NCBI RefSeq assembly: GCF_051216895.1
Contig: NZ_JBPKAO010000003.1
Coordinates: 124,001 to 188,000, forward strand
Length of the DNA: 64,000 nt
Direction of reading: 5' to 3'
Source: Aquipuribacter sp051216895
Lineage (GTDB): Bacteria > Actinomycetota > Actinomycetes > Actinomycetales > JBBAYJ01
How positions within the stretch are numbered: the first letter of the stretch is position 1; each line of letters begins with the position of its first letter. The translations under genes were made by a program, and so were the position numbers. Positions 8,447-16,845 of the stretch are shown here, one piece after another. Below the pieces are notes generated by a model that had not been told where the DNA came from, did no database searches, and worked only from the letters and a program-made list of their open reading frames with translations.

Positions 8447-9825
8447 CGCCGGGCCTCCTGGGGCTCGAGGTCGTGCGCAGGCAGCGGGACCAGCTCCAGC
8501 CGGACGGAGGCGGGCACGTGGTGCTCGACCTCGACGACCTCGGCGCGCAGGTACCGCACCACGGGGTCGCCGTCGTTGGCGAGGTCGGCCGGGTCCGGGG
8601 GCAGCTCGACGTCGAGGACGGCGCCCACCCCGGGCAGGCCGCCGTGGGCGGCGATGACGAGCCCGGCGATGGTCTCGTAGTCCCCGTGCGGGAGGTCGGT
8701 GCCCAGCAGGCGCTCGACCTCGTCGACGTGGGCCTCGCCGTCCACGAGCCAGCGGCCGTCGGCCGAGGACTCCCCGCTGGGGCCGTCCTCGTCGTCGTGC
8801 TCGTCGGTGATCTCGCCGACGAGCTCCTCGGCGACGTCCTCCATCGTCAGCACGCCGGCGAAGCCGCCGTACTCGTCGACCACGCAGGCCAGCTGGTTGC
8901 GGGTGCGGCCCAGCTCCTGCAGCGCGTCGGGCAGCGACATCAGGGTCGGCACGACCAGGGCGGGCCGCATGATCGAGCGGGCGGTGGCGGTGTCGTCGAC
9001 GTTGGCCAGCACGTCGTCCAGGTGCACGACGCCCACGACCTCGTCCGTCTCGTCCAGCACCGGGTAGCGGGAGTGCCCCTGGCTCATCCGGACGCGCACG
9101 TCGGTCAGCGGGTCGTCGAGGTCGACGTGGTCCACGCGGTGGCGCGGGATCATGGCGTGCTCGACGTCCTGGTGGGGGAAGTCGAGGATCCGGTCCAGCA
9201 GCAGCGACAGCTCCTCCGGCAGGTCACCGCTCTCGCGGGACTCCTCGACGATGTGCTCGAGGTCCCGGGCGGTGGCGGAGTGCTCGACGTCGTGGACGGG
9301 CTCGATCCGCAGCGCCTTGAGGAGCAGGTTGGACGCCTGGTCGAAGACCCAGATCAGCCAGCCGAACAGCGTCAGGTAGGCCAGGGTCGACCGCGACAGC
9401 CAGAGGGCGACGGCCTCGGGCTTGGCGATGGCGAGGTTCTTGGGGAACAGCTCCCCGAACAGCATCTGGACCAGGGTGGACACCACCAGGGCGAGCACGG
9501 TGCCGATCGCCACGCCCACGCCGGTGGGGACACCCACGCCGCCCAGGATCGACCCCAGGGACTGACCGATCAGCGGCTCGGCGACGTAGCCGACGAGCAG
9601 GGCGGTGACGGTGATGCCGAGCTGGGCCCCGGACAGCATGAAGGAGGTGCGACGCGTGATGGACAGCGTCCGAGTGGCCTGCGCGTCACCGGTGGCGGCC
9701 TTGGCGGCCAGCGCTGACCGGTCGACAGCGACGTAGGCGAACTCCTGGGCCACGAAGTAACCCGTGGCGGCGGTGATGAGAAGGACGACGACGAACCCGA
9801 GCAGGAGCGATAGGGCGATCTCCAT
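8443..9825 (-). CDS. CNNM/CorC-type membrane protein (DUF21 + CBS + CorC_HlyC)
   Basis: 460 aa. The DUF21 membrane domain covers residues 1-200 with the motif FGELFPKNLAIAKPE. The CBS pair is at about 220-340 (HSRYPVLDETDEVVGVVHLDD; LACVVDEYGGFAGVLTMEDV). The CorC_HlyC domain is at about 355-440 (DGRWLVDGEAHVDEVERLLG). This is the full-length CNNM layout; members transport or regulate divalent cations such as magnesium. It is the first gene of a two-gene leftward operon with the shorter paralogue. The start is the ATG at 9825. Confidence 0.92.
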   Translation of the reverse strand: MEIALSLLLGFVVVLLITAATGYFVAQEFAYVAVDRSALAAKAATGDAQATRTLSITRRTSFMLSGAQLGITVTALLVGYVAEPLIGQSLGSILGGVGVPTGVGVAIGTVLALVVSTLVQMLFGELFPKNLAIAKPEAVALWLSRSTLAYLTLFGWLIWVFDQASNLLLKALRIEPVHDVEHSATARDLEHIVEESRESGDLPEELSLLLDRILDFPHQDVEHAMIPRHRVDHVDLDDPLTDVRVRMSQGHSRYPVLDETDEVVGVVHLDDVLANVDDTATARSIMRPALVVPTLMSLPDALQELGRTRNQLACVVDEYGGFAGVLTMEDVAEELVGEITDEHDDEDGPSGESSADGRWLVDGEAHVDEVERLLGTDLPHGDYETIAGLVIAAHGGLPGVGAVLDVELPPDPADLANDGDPVVRYLRAEVVEVEHHVPASVRLELVPLPAHDLEPQEARR

Positions 9826-9958
9826 CAGAGGAGCGTTCCGCCCGCCGTGACGCCGGGACTTCGCTCGTGGCCGGGGCGTGAATCAGGATCCATGGGACGT
9901 GATGCTACGGGTGGTGGGCCCGTGATGACGGTTCGACGTCCCAGGCGCCCCGGGTGCC

Positions 9959-10723
9959 TCAGGTGCCTCCCACCCGGCGGGTCAGCTCGCCGGCGGTGAG
10001 CACGACCGCGGCGGCGAGCCCGGTCCGGGCGGTCCGGGGTACCTCGGCGGCGGGGAACGTGACCGCGACCGCGGCGACCGGGTGGCCGGCGGCGTCGCGG
10101 ACGGCCGCGGCGACCGAGGCGAAGCCGGGGGTCACCTCGTCCTCCTCGACCGCCCAGCCCCGGCGTCGGGTGTCGACCAGCAGCCCCCGCAGCCGCGACG
10201 GCGACGTCGGCCCGGCCTCGTGGCGCAGCACGAACGCCGACCGCTCGCCGAACAGGGCCCGGACGTGGGCAGCCGGCAGGGCGGCCAGCATCGCCCGCCC
10301 GGTGGCGGTCAGGTGGGCGGGCAGCCGGACCCCGACGTCGCTGACCAAGGGGGCCCGCCCCGGGGCACGGTCCTCGATGACGTAGACGACCTCGGCCCCC
10401 AGCAGCACGGCCAGGTGAGCGGTGTGACCGGTGGCCGCGACGAGCCGGTCCATCGGCGCGCGGGCGAAGCGCTGCAACGAGGCCTGCCGGGTGTAGCCGT
10501 GCCCGATCTCGTAGGCCGCCACGCCCAGGGCGTAGCGGCGCTGCTCCGGCAGGTGGACGACGAAGCCCTGCCGGCACAGCTCGGCCAGCAGGTGGTACGT
10601 CGTGGACCGGGGCAGCCCGAGCTCCCGGCTCACCGAGGCGGCGGGCACCGGCGCCGCCTGCCCGGACAACCAGCGGAGGATCGCCAGCACCTGAGCGGCC
10701 GCGGGCACCTGGTCCGTCGCCAC
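9959..10723 (-). CDS. IclR family regulator, probably of the hut operon
   Basis: 254 aa from a GTG at 10723 that follows a strong GAGGAGG ribosome-binding site. The longer open frame upstream crosses the operator and is rejected. The winged helix-turn-helix is at about residues 5-70 (VSRELGLPRSTTYHLLAELCRQGFV) and the IclR effector domain at about 80-250. It is divergent from hutH with a perfect 16-bp palindrome between them, so it most likely controls histidine catabolism and itself. Whether it acts as repressor or activator cannot be read from the sequence; urocanate is the usual inducer in hut systems, but that is inference here. Confidence 0.88.
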   Translation of the reverse strand: MATDQVPAAAQVLAILRWLSGQAAPVPAASVSRELGLPRSTTYHLLAELCRQGFVVHLPEQRRYALGVAAYEIGHGYTRQASLQRFARAPMDRLVAATGHTAHLAVLLGAEVVYVIEDRAPGRAPLVSDVGVRLPAHLTATGRAMLAALPAAHVRALFGERSAFVLRHEAGPTSPSRLRGLLVDTRRRGWAVEEDEVTPGFASVAAAVRDAAGHPVAAVAVTFPAAEVPRTARTGLAAAVVLTAGELTRRVGGT

Positions 10724-10758
10724 CCGACCTCCTCGTCGACGCCGGGCACGCGCCCGCT

Positions 10759-10774
10759 GTCTGGGATACCAGAC
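10759..10774. promoter_or_regulatory. IclR-type operator palindrome in the hut divergent promoter
   Basis: GTCTGGGATACCAGAC has perfect 6-bp arms around GATA. It lies about 35 bp upstream of the IclR start and upstream of the hutH starts. IclR proteins usually bind short palindromes of this kind. No other copy was noticed in the window. Confidence 0.6.
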
Positions 10775-10829
10775 GGTAGTGGGTCCGCGGCCGTGGCGCC
10801 GCCCCCCGCCCGGACGGTGGCATGGGGAC

Positions 10830-12452
10830 GTGGACATCGCCGAGGACAACAGTGGGGTCAGCGCCGGAGACGACGCCGGGGGCGGCACCGGGGCCGCAGT
10901 CGTCGGCGCAGCGGAGGACTGCGTCGAGGTGGGCCCCGGCCCCCTGACCCCGGCCCAGGTCGTCGCCGTGGCACGGCACGGGGCCGGCGTCCGCGTCGGC
11001 GAGGCCGGGCTGACGGCGCTGGCCCGCGGCCGGGCCGTGGTGGAGGCCCTGGCCGAGGACCCGCGCCCCCACTACGGCATCTCGACCGGGTTCGGCGCGC
11101 TGGCCACGCTGCACATCCCCGCGGAACGGCGCACCCAGCTGCAGCGCTCGCTCGTCCGCTCCCACGCCGCGTGCACGGGCCCGGAGGTGGAGCAGGAGGT
11201 GGTCCGCGCCCTCATGCTGCTGCGGTTGTCGACGTTGGCGACCGGGCGTACCGGGGTCAGGCCCGTCACGGCCACCACCTACGCGGCGATGCTGAGCGCC
11301 GGACTGACGCCGGTGGTGCGCGAGCACGGCTCGCTCGGCTGCTCCGGCGACCTGGCCCCGCTGGCCCACTGCGCCCTCGCGGCCATGGGCGAGGGCGAGG
11401 TCCGTGACGCCGAGGGCCGGCTGCACCCGGCGGGCGAGGCGCTGCTGTCGGCCGGCATCGAGCCGCTGGAGCTGCACGAGAAGGAGGGCCTGGCCCTGCT
11501 CAACGGCACCGACGGCATGCTGGGCATGCTGCTGCTGGCCTGCGCGGACCTGCGGACGCTGCTGCAGACCGCCGACGTCACGGCCGCGCTGTCGGTCGAG
11601 GCGCTGCTGGGCAGCGACAGCGCGTTCGCCGCCGACCTGGCCGCCCTGCGACCCCACCCCGGCATCGCCGACAGCGCCGCCAACCTGCGGGCCCTGCTCG
11701 CCGGGTCGGGCGTGATGGCGAGCCACCGCGGCCCGGAGTGCACCCGGGTGCAGGACGCCTACTCGCTGCGCTGTGCGCCGCAGGTGCACGGCGGCGCCCG
11801 GGACACCCTCGCCCACGCCGAGACGGTCGCCGGCCGCGAGCTCGCCGCCACGGTCGACAACCCCGTCCTCACCGACGACGGCCGGGTCGAGAGCAACGGC
11901 AGCTTCCACGGCGCCCCGGTCGGCTACGTCCTGGACTTCCTCGCCGTCGTGGTGGCGGACGTGGCGAGCATGTCGGAGCGGCGCACCGACCGGCTGCTCG
12001 ACCAGGCCCGCAGCCACGGGCTGCCCCCGTTCCTGGCCGACGACCCCGGCGTCGACTCCGGGCTGATGATCGCCCAGTACACGCAGGCCGCCGTGGTCAG
12101 CGAGCTCAAGCGGCTCGCGGCGCCGGCGTCGGTGGACTCCATCCCCTCCAGCGCGATGCAGGAGGACCACGTGTCCATGGGCTGGTCGGCCGCCCGGTCG
12201 CTGCGCCGGGCGGTCGACGGCCTGACCCGGGTGCTCGGGGTCGAGCTGCTGGTCGCGGCCCGGGGCCTGGACCTGCGTGCCCCGCTGACCCCGGCGCCCG
12301 CCACCGCGGCCGTGCTGACCGGTCTGCGCACCCACGTCCCCGGTCCCGGTCCGGACCGGTTCCTGTCCCCGGAGATCGAGGCCGCCGTCGCCCACGTCCG
12401 CAGCGGTGCGCCGCTGCGCGACGCCGAACGCGTCGTCGGGGCCCTCCGATGA
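10830..12452 (+). CDS. hutH: Histidine ammonia-lyase
   Basis: Deaminates L-histidine to trans-urocanate, the first step of histidine use. The family is unmistakable: HYGISTGFGALA, the MIO cofactor loop GSLGCSGDLAPLAH, and DNPVL are all present. The MIO triad is Cys-Ser-Gly, not the textbook Ala-Ser-Gly; I recall the same in some other actinobacterial enzymes. The start is uncertain. GTG 10830 gives 540 aa; GTG 10929, which follows GGAGG at 11 bp, gives 507 aa and fits the usual length of about 510 better, since the residues before it are low-complexity. The GTG at 10779 abuts the operator and is unlikely. The stop overlaps the next small ORF (ATGA). Confidence 0.93.
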   Translation: MDIAEDNSGVSAGDDAGGGTGAAVVGAAEDCVEVGPGPLTPAQVVAVARHGAGVRVGEAGLTALARGRAVVEALAEDPRPHYGISTGFGALATLHIPAERRTQLQRSLVRSHAACTGPEVEQEVVRALMLLRLSTLATGRTGVRPVTATTYAAMLSAGLTPVVREHGSLGCSGDLAPLAHCALAAMGEGEVRDAEGRLHPAGEALLSAGIEPLELHEKEGLALLNGTDGMLGMLLLACADLRTLLQTADVTAALSVEALLGSDSAFAADLAALRPHPGIADSAANLRALLAGSGVMASHRGPECTRVQDAYSLRCAPQVHGGARDTLAHAETVAGRELAATVDNPVLTDDGRVESNGSFHGAPVGYVLDFLAVVVADVASMSERRTDRLLDQARSHGLPPFLADDPGVDSGLMIAQYTQAAVVSELKRLAAPASVDSIPSSAMQEDHVSMGWSAARSLRRAVDGLTRVLGVELLVAARGLDLRAPLTPAPATAAVLTGLRTHVPGPGPDRFLSPEIEAAVAHVRSGAPLRDAERVVGALR

Positions 12453-12571
12453 CCGGCCGCGCCGCGACGACCAGCCCCACCGCACCCACCGCACCCACCG
12501 CACGCACCGCACGCACCGCACCCAACGCACCCACCGCACCCACCGCACCCACCGCAGGAGGCACCCCGTGA
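12449..12571 (+). CDS. Possible 40-residue Thr-Ala-Pro repeat ORF bridging hutH and hutU
   Basis: An ATG at 12449 overlaps the hutH stop (ATGA), and the TGA at 12569 overlaps the hutU start (GTGA). The 40 codons encode mostly repeated Thr-Ala-Pro/Arg tripeptides from a 9-bp tandem array. Exact start-stop overlap at both ends suggests that translating it couples hutH to hutU. It may be a leader-like coupling ORF rather than a functional protein, and I know of no family like it. Confidence 0.4.
   Translation: MTGRAATTSPTAPTAPTARTARTAPNAPTAPTAPTAGGTP
12483..12554 (+). repeat. Tandem array, eight 9-bp units
   Basis: Eight units of CACCCACCG with variants CACGCACCG (two) and CACCCAACG (one) lie between hutH and hutU. 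The array ends directly before the hutU Shine-Dalgarno sequence (AGGAGG at 12556-12561). Because the unit is three codons, changes in copy number keep the small bridging ORF in frame. Confidence 0.85.
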
Positions 12572-14223
12572 TCGGAGCCCGTCCCGTCCGCGCCGCGCGC
12601 GGCACCACCCTGACCGCCCGGTCCTGGCAGACCGAGGCGCCGATGCGGATGCTGATGAACAACCTCGACCGCGAGGTGGCCGAACGTCCCGACGACCTCG
12701 TCGTCTACGGCGGCACCGGCCGGGCCGCGCGGGACTGGGCCAGCTACGACGGCATCGTCCGCACCCTCACGACGCTGGCCGACGACGAGACCCTGCTGGT
12801 GCAGTCCGGCAAGCCCGTCGGGGTGCTGCAGACGCACGAGTGGGCGCCCCGGGTGCTGATCGCCAACTCCAACCTGGTGCCGCAGTGGGCCACCTGGCCG
12901 GAGTTCCGTCGCCTGGAGGCCCTCGGCCTGACGATGTACGGGCAGATGACCGCCGGGTCGTGGATCTACATCGGCACCCAGGGCATCGTCCAGGGCACGT
13001 TCGAGACGTTCGCCGCCGTGGCCGACCGGCACTTCGGCGGCACGCTCGCGGGCACCCTGACGGTGACGGGCGGCTGCGGCGGGATGGGCGGCGCCCAGCC
13101 GCTCGCGGTGACCCTCAACGGCGGGGTCTGCCTCGTCGTCGACGTCGACCCCACCCGGCTGCGGCGGCGCGTCGAGCACCGCTACCTGGACGAGGTGGCC
13201 GACGACCTGGACGACGCCCTCGCCCGCTGCCTGGCCGCCCGGCGCGAGCGGCGGGCCCTGTCGGTCGGCCTCGTCGGCAACTGCGCCGACGTGCTGCCGG
13301 AGCTGTTGCGTCGCGGGGCCGACGTCGACGTGGTCACCGACCAGACCAGCGCCCACGACCCGCTGTCGTACCTGCCCCGCGGGGTCGCCCTGGGAGACTG
13401 GGCCGAGCTGGCCGCCAAGGACCCCGACGGCTTCACCGACCGGTCCCGGGAGTCCATGGCCCGTCACGTCGAGGCGATGGTGGGCTTCCGCGACGCCGGC
13501 GCCCAGGCGTTCGACTACGGCAACAGCATCCGGGAGGAGGCCCGCCTCGGCGGCTGCACCCGGGCCTTCGAGGTGCCGGGCTTCGTGCCGGAGTACATCC
13601 GGCCCCTGTTCTGCGAGGGCCGCGGGCCGTTCCGGTGGGCCGCGCTGTCCGGGGACCCGGCGGACATCGCCGCCACCGACGCCGCGATGCTCGACCTGTT
13701 CCCCGACCACGACCGCCTGCACACCTGGCTGCGCGGGGCGCAGGAGCGGATCGCGTTCCAGGGGCTGCCCGCCCGGATCTGCTGGCTCGGCCTGGGCGAG
13801 CGGGCCGCCGCGGGCGAGCGGTTCAACGACATGGTCGCCTCGGGCGAGCTGAGCGCCCCGCTGGCGATCGGCCGCGACCACCTGGACTGCGGCAGCGTGG
13901 CCTCGCCGTTCCGCGAGACCGAGGGGATGGCCGACGGGTCGGACGCCATCGCGGACTGGCCGCTGCTCAACGCGCTGGTCAGCACCGCGAGCGGCGCGTC
14001 GTGGGTGTCGCTGCACCACGGCGGCGGGGTCGGCATCGGCCGCTCGCTTCACGCCGGGCAGGTGTGCGTGGCCGACGGGACCGCTCTGGCCGGGCAGAAG
14101 CTGCGGCGCGTGCTCACCAACGACCCGGCCATGGGCGTCATCCGGCACGTCGACGCGGGCTACGACGTGGCCGACCGGACGGCCGACGCCCAGCAGGTCC
14201 GCGTCCCGATGCGGGAGGGCTGA
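12568..14223 (+). CDS. hutU: Urocanate hydratase
   Basis: 551 aa. Converts urocanate to 4-imidazolone-5-propionate with tightly bound NAD+. The start is the GTG at 12568, 6 bp after AGGAGG; the N-terminal reading frame upstream is only the tandem repeat. Family marks include MTAGSWIYIGTQGIVQGT, the glycine-rich NAD loop TGGCGGMGGAQPLAVTLNGG, and GNCADVLPELLRRGADVD. The DYGNSIRE segment and the HHGGGVGIGRSLHAGQV end are also characteristic. Length matches the family. It is the second enzyme gene of the hut operon; the next gene starts one base after its stop. Confidence 0.96.
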   Translation: MIGARPVRAARGTTLTARSWQTEAPMRMLMNNLDREVAERPDDLVVYGGTGRAARDWASYDGIVRTLTTLADDETLLVQSGKPVGVLQTHEWAPRVLIANSNLVPQWATWPEFRRLEALGLTMYGQMTAGSWIYIGTQGIVQGTFETFAAVADRHFGGTLAGTLTVTGGCGGMGGAQPLAVTLNGGVCLVVDVDPTRLRRRVEHRYLDEVADDLDDALARCLAARRERRALSVGLVGNCADVLPELLRRGADVDVVTDQTSAHDPLSYLPRGVALGDWAELAAKDPDGFTDRSRESMARHVEAMVGFRDAGAQAFDYGNSIREEARLGGCTRAFEVPGFVPEYIRPLFCEGRGPFRWAALSGDPADIAATDAAMLDLFPDHDRLHTWLRGAQERIAFQGLPARICWLGLGERAAAGERFNDMVASGELSAPLAIGRDHLDCGSVASPFRETEGMADGSDAIADWPLLNALVSTASGASWVSLHHGGGVGIGRSLHAGQVCVADGTALAGQKLRRVLTNDPAMGVIRHVDAGYDVADRTADAQQVRVPMREG

Positions 14224-14224
14224 G

Positions 14225-15514
14225 GTGGCCGACGGGCCCGACCGGCGCGACTCCTTCGACACGATGTGGGCGGACCTGGAACCCCTCGGTCGGCGGGGCG
14301 ACGGCGGCTACGACCGGTTCGCGTGGACCCGCACCGACGCCGACCTGCGCGCCTGGTTCACCGCCCAGGCCGCGGACCGCGGCCTGGACGTCGAGCAGGA
14401 CCGCGCCGGCAACCTGTGGGCCTGGTGGGGCGACCCGGACGCCGCGGTCCGCGCCGGCACGCCCGGGGTCGTGGTCGGCTCCCACCTGGACTCCGTGCCG
14501 TCGGGCGGCGCGTTCGACGGCCCCCTCGGGGTGGTGTCGGCCCTGGCTGCCGTGGACGCCCTGCGCGACCGCGGCCCTCGGCCGTCGCGGCCGGTCGGGG
14601 TGCTGGTCAGCGCGGACGAGGAGGGCGCCCGCTTCGGGGTCGCCTGCGCCGGCACCCGGCTGCTGACCGGGGCGCTGGACCCCGACCGGGCCCGGGCGCT
14701 CCGGGACGCCGACGGCACGACGCTGGCCGAGGCCTACGAGGTCGCCGGGCACGACCCGGACGCGCTCGGCCCCGACCCGCGGGCGCTGGCGAGGGTCGGG
14801 ACGTTCGTCGAGCTCCACGTCGAGCAGGGCCGCGGGCTGGTGCACCTGGACCGGGCCGTCGGGGTCTCCTCGGCCATCTGGCCCCACGGCCGGTGGCGGT
14901 TCGACCTGCCCGGTCGGGCCGACCACGCCGGCACGACGCGGCTGGCCGACCGCGACGACCCCGTCCTGCGACTGGCCCAGGTCGTCCTGGCGGCACGGGC
15001 CGTCGCCGAGCAGCACGACGCGCTGGCGACGGTGGGCAAGGTCGACGTGCGACCCAACGCGGTCAACGCGGTGGCCTCCGGCGCGACGCTGTGGCTGGAC
15101 GTGCGCAGCGAGTCCCCGGCCGCGGTCGCCGCCGTCGTGGCCGACGTCACCCGGGTCGCGGGCGTCCGACCGGTCTGCGAGTCCGCGACGGCCGCCACCG
15201 CCTTCGACGTCGGGCTGACCGCCCGGGCCTCGGCCCTGCTGGGCGACGCCCCGGTGCTGAGCACCGGGGCCGGGCACGACGCCGGGGTGCTGGCCGCCGC
15301 CGGGGTGCCCACGACCATGCTGCTGGTGCGCAACCCCACCGGTGTGTCGCACTCCCCCCACGAGCACGCCGACCGCGACGACTGCCTGCTCGGCGTCGAG
15401 GCGCTGACCACGGTGCTCGCCGACCTGGTGCGCGACGACCTGGTGCGCGACGACCTGGTGCGCGACGGTGGTCCACGTCACCCCGGCGCCGCGCCCGCCG
15501 GCGGGCACCCGTGA
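14225..15514 (+). CDS. M20-family amidohydrolase (allantoate amidohydrolase-like) in the hut operon
   Basis: 429 aa, GTG start one base after the hutU stop. Metal-binding motifs of the M20 allantoate amidohydrolase/N-carbamoyl amino acid hydrolase group are visible: GSHLDSVPSGGAFDGPLGV, the DEEGARFG glutamates, ELHVEQG, and the late GAGHDAG histidine. The pathway through HutF yields N-formyl-L-glutamate, which needs a deformylase (HutG); no HutG is present, so this enzyme may do that step. The gene between hutU and hutF in Streptomyces is of the same family, as I recall. The C-terminus carries three copies of a 15-bp repeat. It overlaps hutF by 4 bp. Confidence 0.85.
   Translation: MADGPDRRDSFDTMWADLEPLGRRGDGGYDRFAWTRTDADLRAWFTAQAADRGLDVEQDRAGNLWAWWGDPDAAVRAGTPGVVVGSHLDSVPSGGAFDGPLGVVSALAAVDALRDRGPRPSRPVGVLVSADEEGARFGVACAGTRLLTGALDPDRARALRDADGTTLAEAYEVAGHDPDALGPDPRALARVGTFVELHVEQGRGLVHLDRAVGVSSAIWPHGRWRFDLPGRADHAGTTRLADRDDPVLRLAQVVLAARAVAEQHDALATVGKVDVRPNAVNAVASGATLWLDVRSESPAAVAAVVADVTRVAGVRPVCESATAATAFDVGLTARASALLGDAPVLSTGAGHDAGVLAAAGVPTTMLLVRNPTGVSHSPHEHADRDDCLLGVEALTTVLADLVRDDLVRDDLVRDGGPRHPGAAPAGGHP
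15422..15466 (+). repeat. Three tandem 15-bp units at the 3' end of the M20 gene
   Basis: Three identical in-frame copies of GACCTGGTGCGCGAC encode repeats of Asp-Leu-Val-Arg-Asp near the C-terminus. They are probably recent slippage. Confidence 0.9.
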
Positions 15515-16845
15515 GCCCTCAGGCGTGGTTCGCGGAGCACGCCTGGCTGCCGTCGGGGGTGGCCCGGGACGTGCGTGTCGAGGCCGTCGACGGGTACTTC
15601 ACCGCCGTGGTCCCCGGCGGCTCCCCCGCCGGCGCCACCCCTCTGCCGGGGGTGGTCCTGCCCGGCCTGGCCGACGGTCACAGCCACGCGTTCCACCGGG
15701 CCCTGCGTGGGCGTACCCACGGCGACGGCGGGTCGTTCTGGACCTGGCGCGAGCAGGCCTACGCCGTGGCCGACCGGCTGGACCCGGACAGCTACCTCGA
15801 CCTGGCCCGGGCCTGCTTCGCCGAGCTCGTGCTGGCCGGCGTCACGACCGTCGGTGAGTTCCACTACCTGCACCACGGCCCCGGCGGCCACCGCTACGAC
15901 GACCCCAACGCCATGGCCGAGGCGCTGCGGCAGGCCGCCGCCGACGCGGGCCTGCGGCTGACGCTGCTGGACGCCTGCTACCTGGCGGGCGGGCTCGACG
16001 CCGGGGGGTCGAGGCCGGTCACCGGGACCCAGCTCCGCTTCGCCGACGCCGACGTGGACGCCTGGGCCGGACGGGTCGAGGCGCTGCGCCCGTCGGCGGG
16101 CCTGCGGGTCGGGGTGGCCGCCCACTCGGTGCGGGCCGTCCCCCGCGAGGCCCTCGCCGCCGTGGTGCGGGCCGCGGCCGGGCGCCCCCTGCACGTGCAC
16201 GTGGCCGAGCAGCCGGCCGAGAACGCCGACTGCCAGGCCGCGCACGGCCTGTCCCCCGTCGGCCTGCTGGCCGCCGAGGGGGTCCTCGGTCCCACGACGA
16301 CGGTCGTGCACGCGACCCACCTGGACGCCGACGACGTCCGGCTCCTGGGCCGCAGCGGCACCGGTGTGTGCCTGTGCCCCACCACCGAGCGCGACCTGGC
16401 CGACGGCATCGGGCCCGGGCTCGCCCTGCACCGGGCGGGGTCGCCCCTGTCGGTCGGGTCCGACCAGCACGTCGCCGCGGACCTGCTGGAGGAGGCCCGC
16501 GGCGTCGAGCTGCACGAGCGGCTCGCGAGCGGGCGGCGCGGCTGCTTCACGCCGGCCCAGCTGCTCGCGGCCGCCACCGCCCACGACCGCATCGGCTGGC
16601 CCGAGGCGGGGCGCCTGCAGGTGGGGGCGCCGGCGGACCTGGTGGCGGTCCGCCTCGACACGCCCCGCACCGCCGGCTGCCGCCCCGACCAGGTCCCGCT
16701 GGTGGCGGGCGCGGCCGACGTCGACACCGTCGTGGTGCAGGGCCGCACCGTCGTCGACGGCGGCCACCACGTCCTGGGCGACGTCGGTCGGCTGCTGGGC
16801 GACGCGCTGGCGAGCCTCGACCTGCGAGCGGGAGGCCGACGATGA
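15511..16845 (+). CDS. hutF: Formimidoylglutamate deiminase
   Basis: 444 aa from a GTG whose bases overlap the previous stop (GTGA). It is an amidohydrolase-superfamily enzyme that converts N-formimidoyl-L-glutamate to N-formyl-L-glutamate and ammonia. The metal site shows as DGHSHAFHRALRGRTH (HxH), the HVHVAEQPAEN histidine, VHATHLD, and the late aspartate in SVGSDQHV. WTWREQAY is typical of HutF. This route distinguishes the operon from the direct HutG (formamide) route. It overlaps hutI by 4 bp (ATGA). Confidence 0.92.
   Translation: MSPQAWFAEHAWLPSGVARDVRVEAVDGYFTAVVPGGSPAGATPLPGVVLPGLADGHSHAFHRALRGRTHGDGGSFWTWREQAYAVADRLDPDSYLDLARACFAELVLAGVTTVGEFHYLHHGPGGHRYDDPNAMAEALRQAAADAGLRLTLLDACYLAGGLDAGGSRPVTGTQLRFADADVDAWAGRVEALRPSAGLRVGVAAHSVRAVPREALAAVVRAAAGRPLHVHVAEQPAENADCQAAHGLSPVGLLAAEGVLGPTTTVVHATHLDADDVRLLGRSGTGVCLCPTTERDLADGIGPGLALHRAGSPLSVGSDQHVAADLLEEARGVELHERLASGRRGCFTPAQLLAAATAHDRIGWPEAGRLQVGAPADLVAVRLDTPRTAGCRPDQVPLVAGAADVDTVVVQGRTVVDGGHHVLGDVGRLLGDALASLDLRAGGRR

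Noticed and set aside
9900..10000. Extended IclR frame beginning at 10888
   Set aside because: It would cross the operator palindrome; the GTG at 10723 has a strong ribosome-binding site.
12483..12554. Tandem array considered as a CRISPR
   Set aside because: Units are 9 bp and contiguous with no spacers; no cas genes nearby.
12106..14262. Long minus-strand frame opposite hutU
   Set aside because: Antisense shadow of hutU third-position GC.
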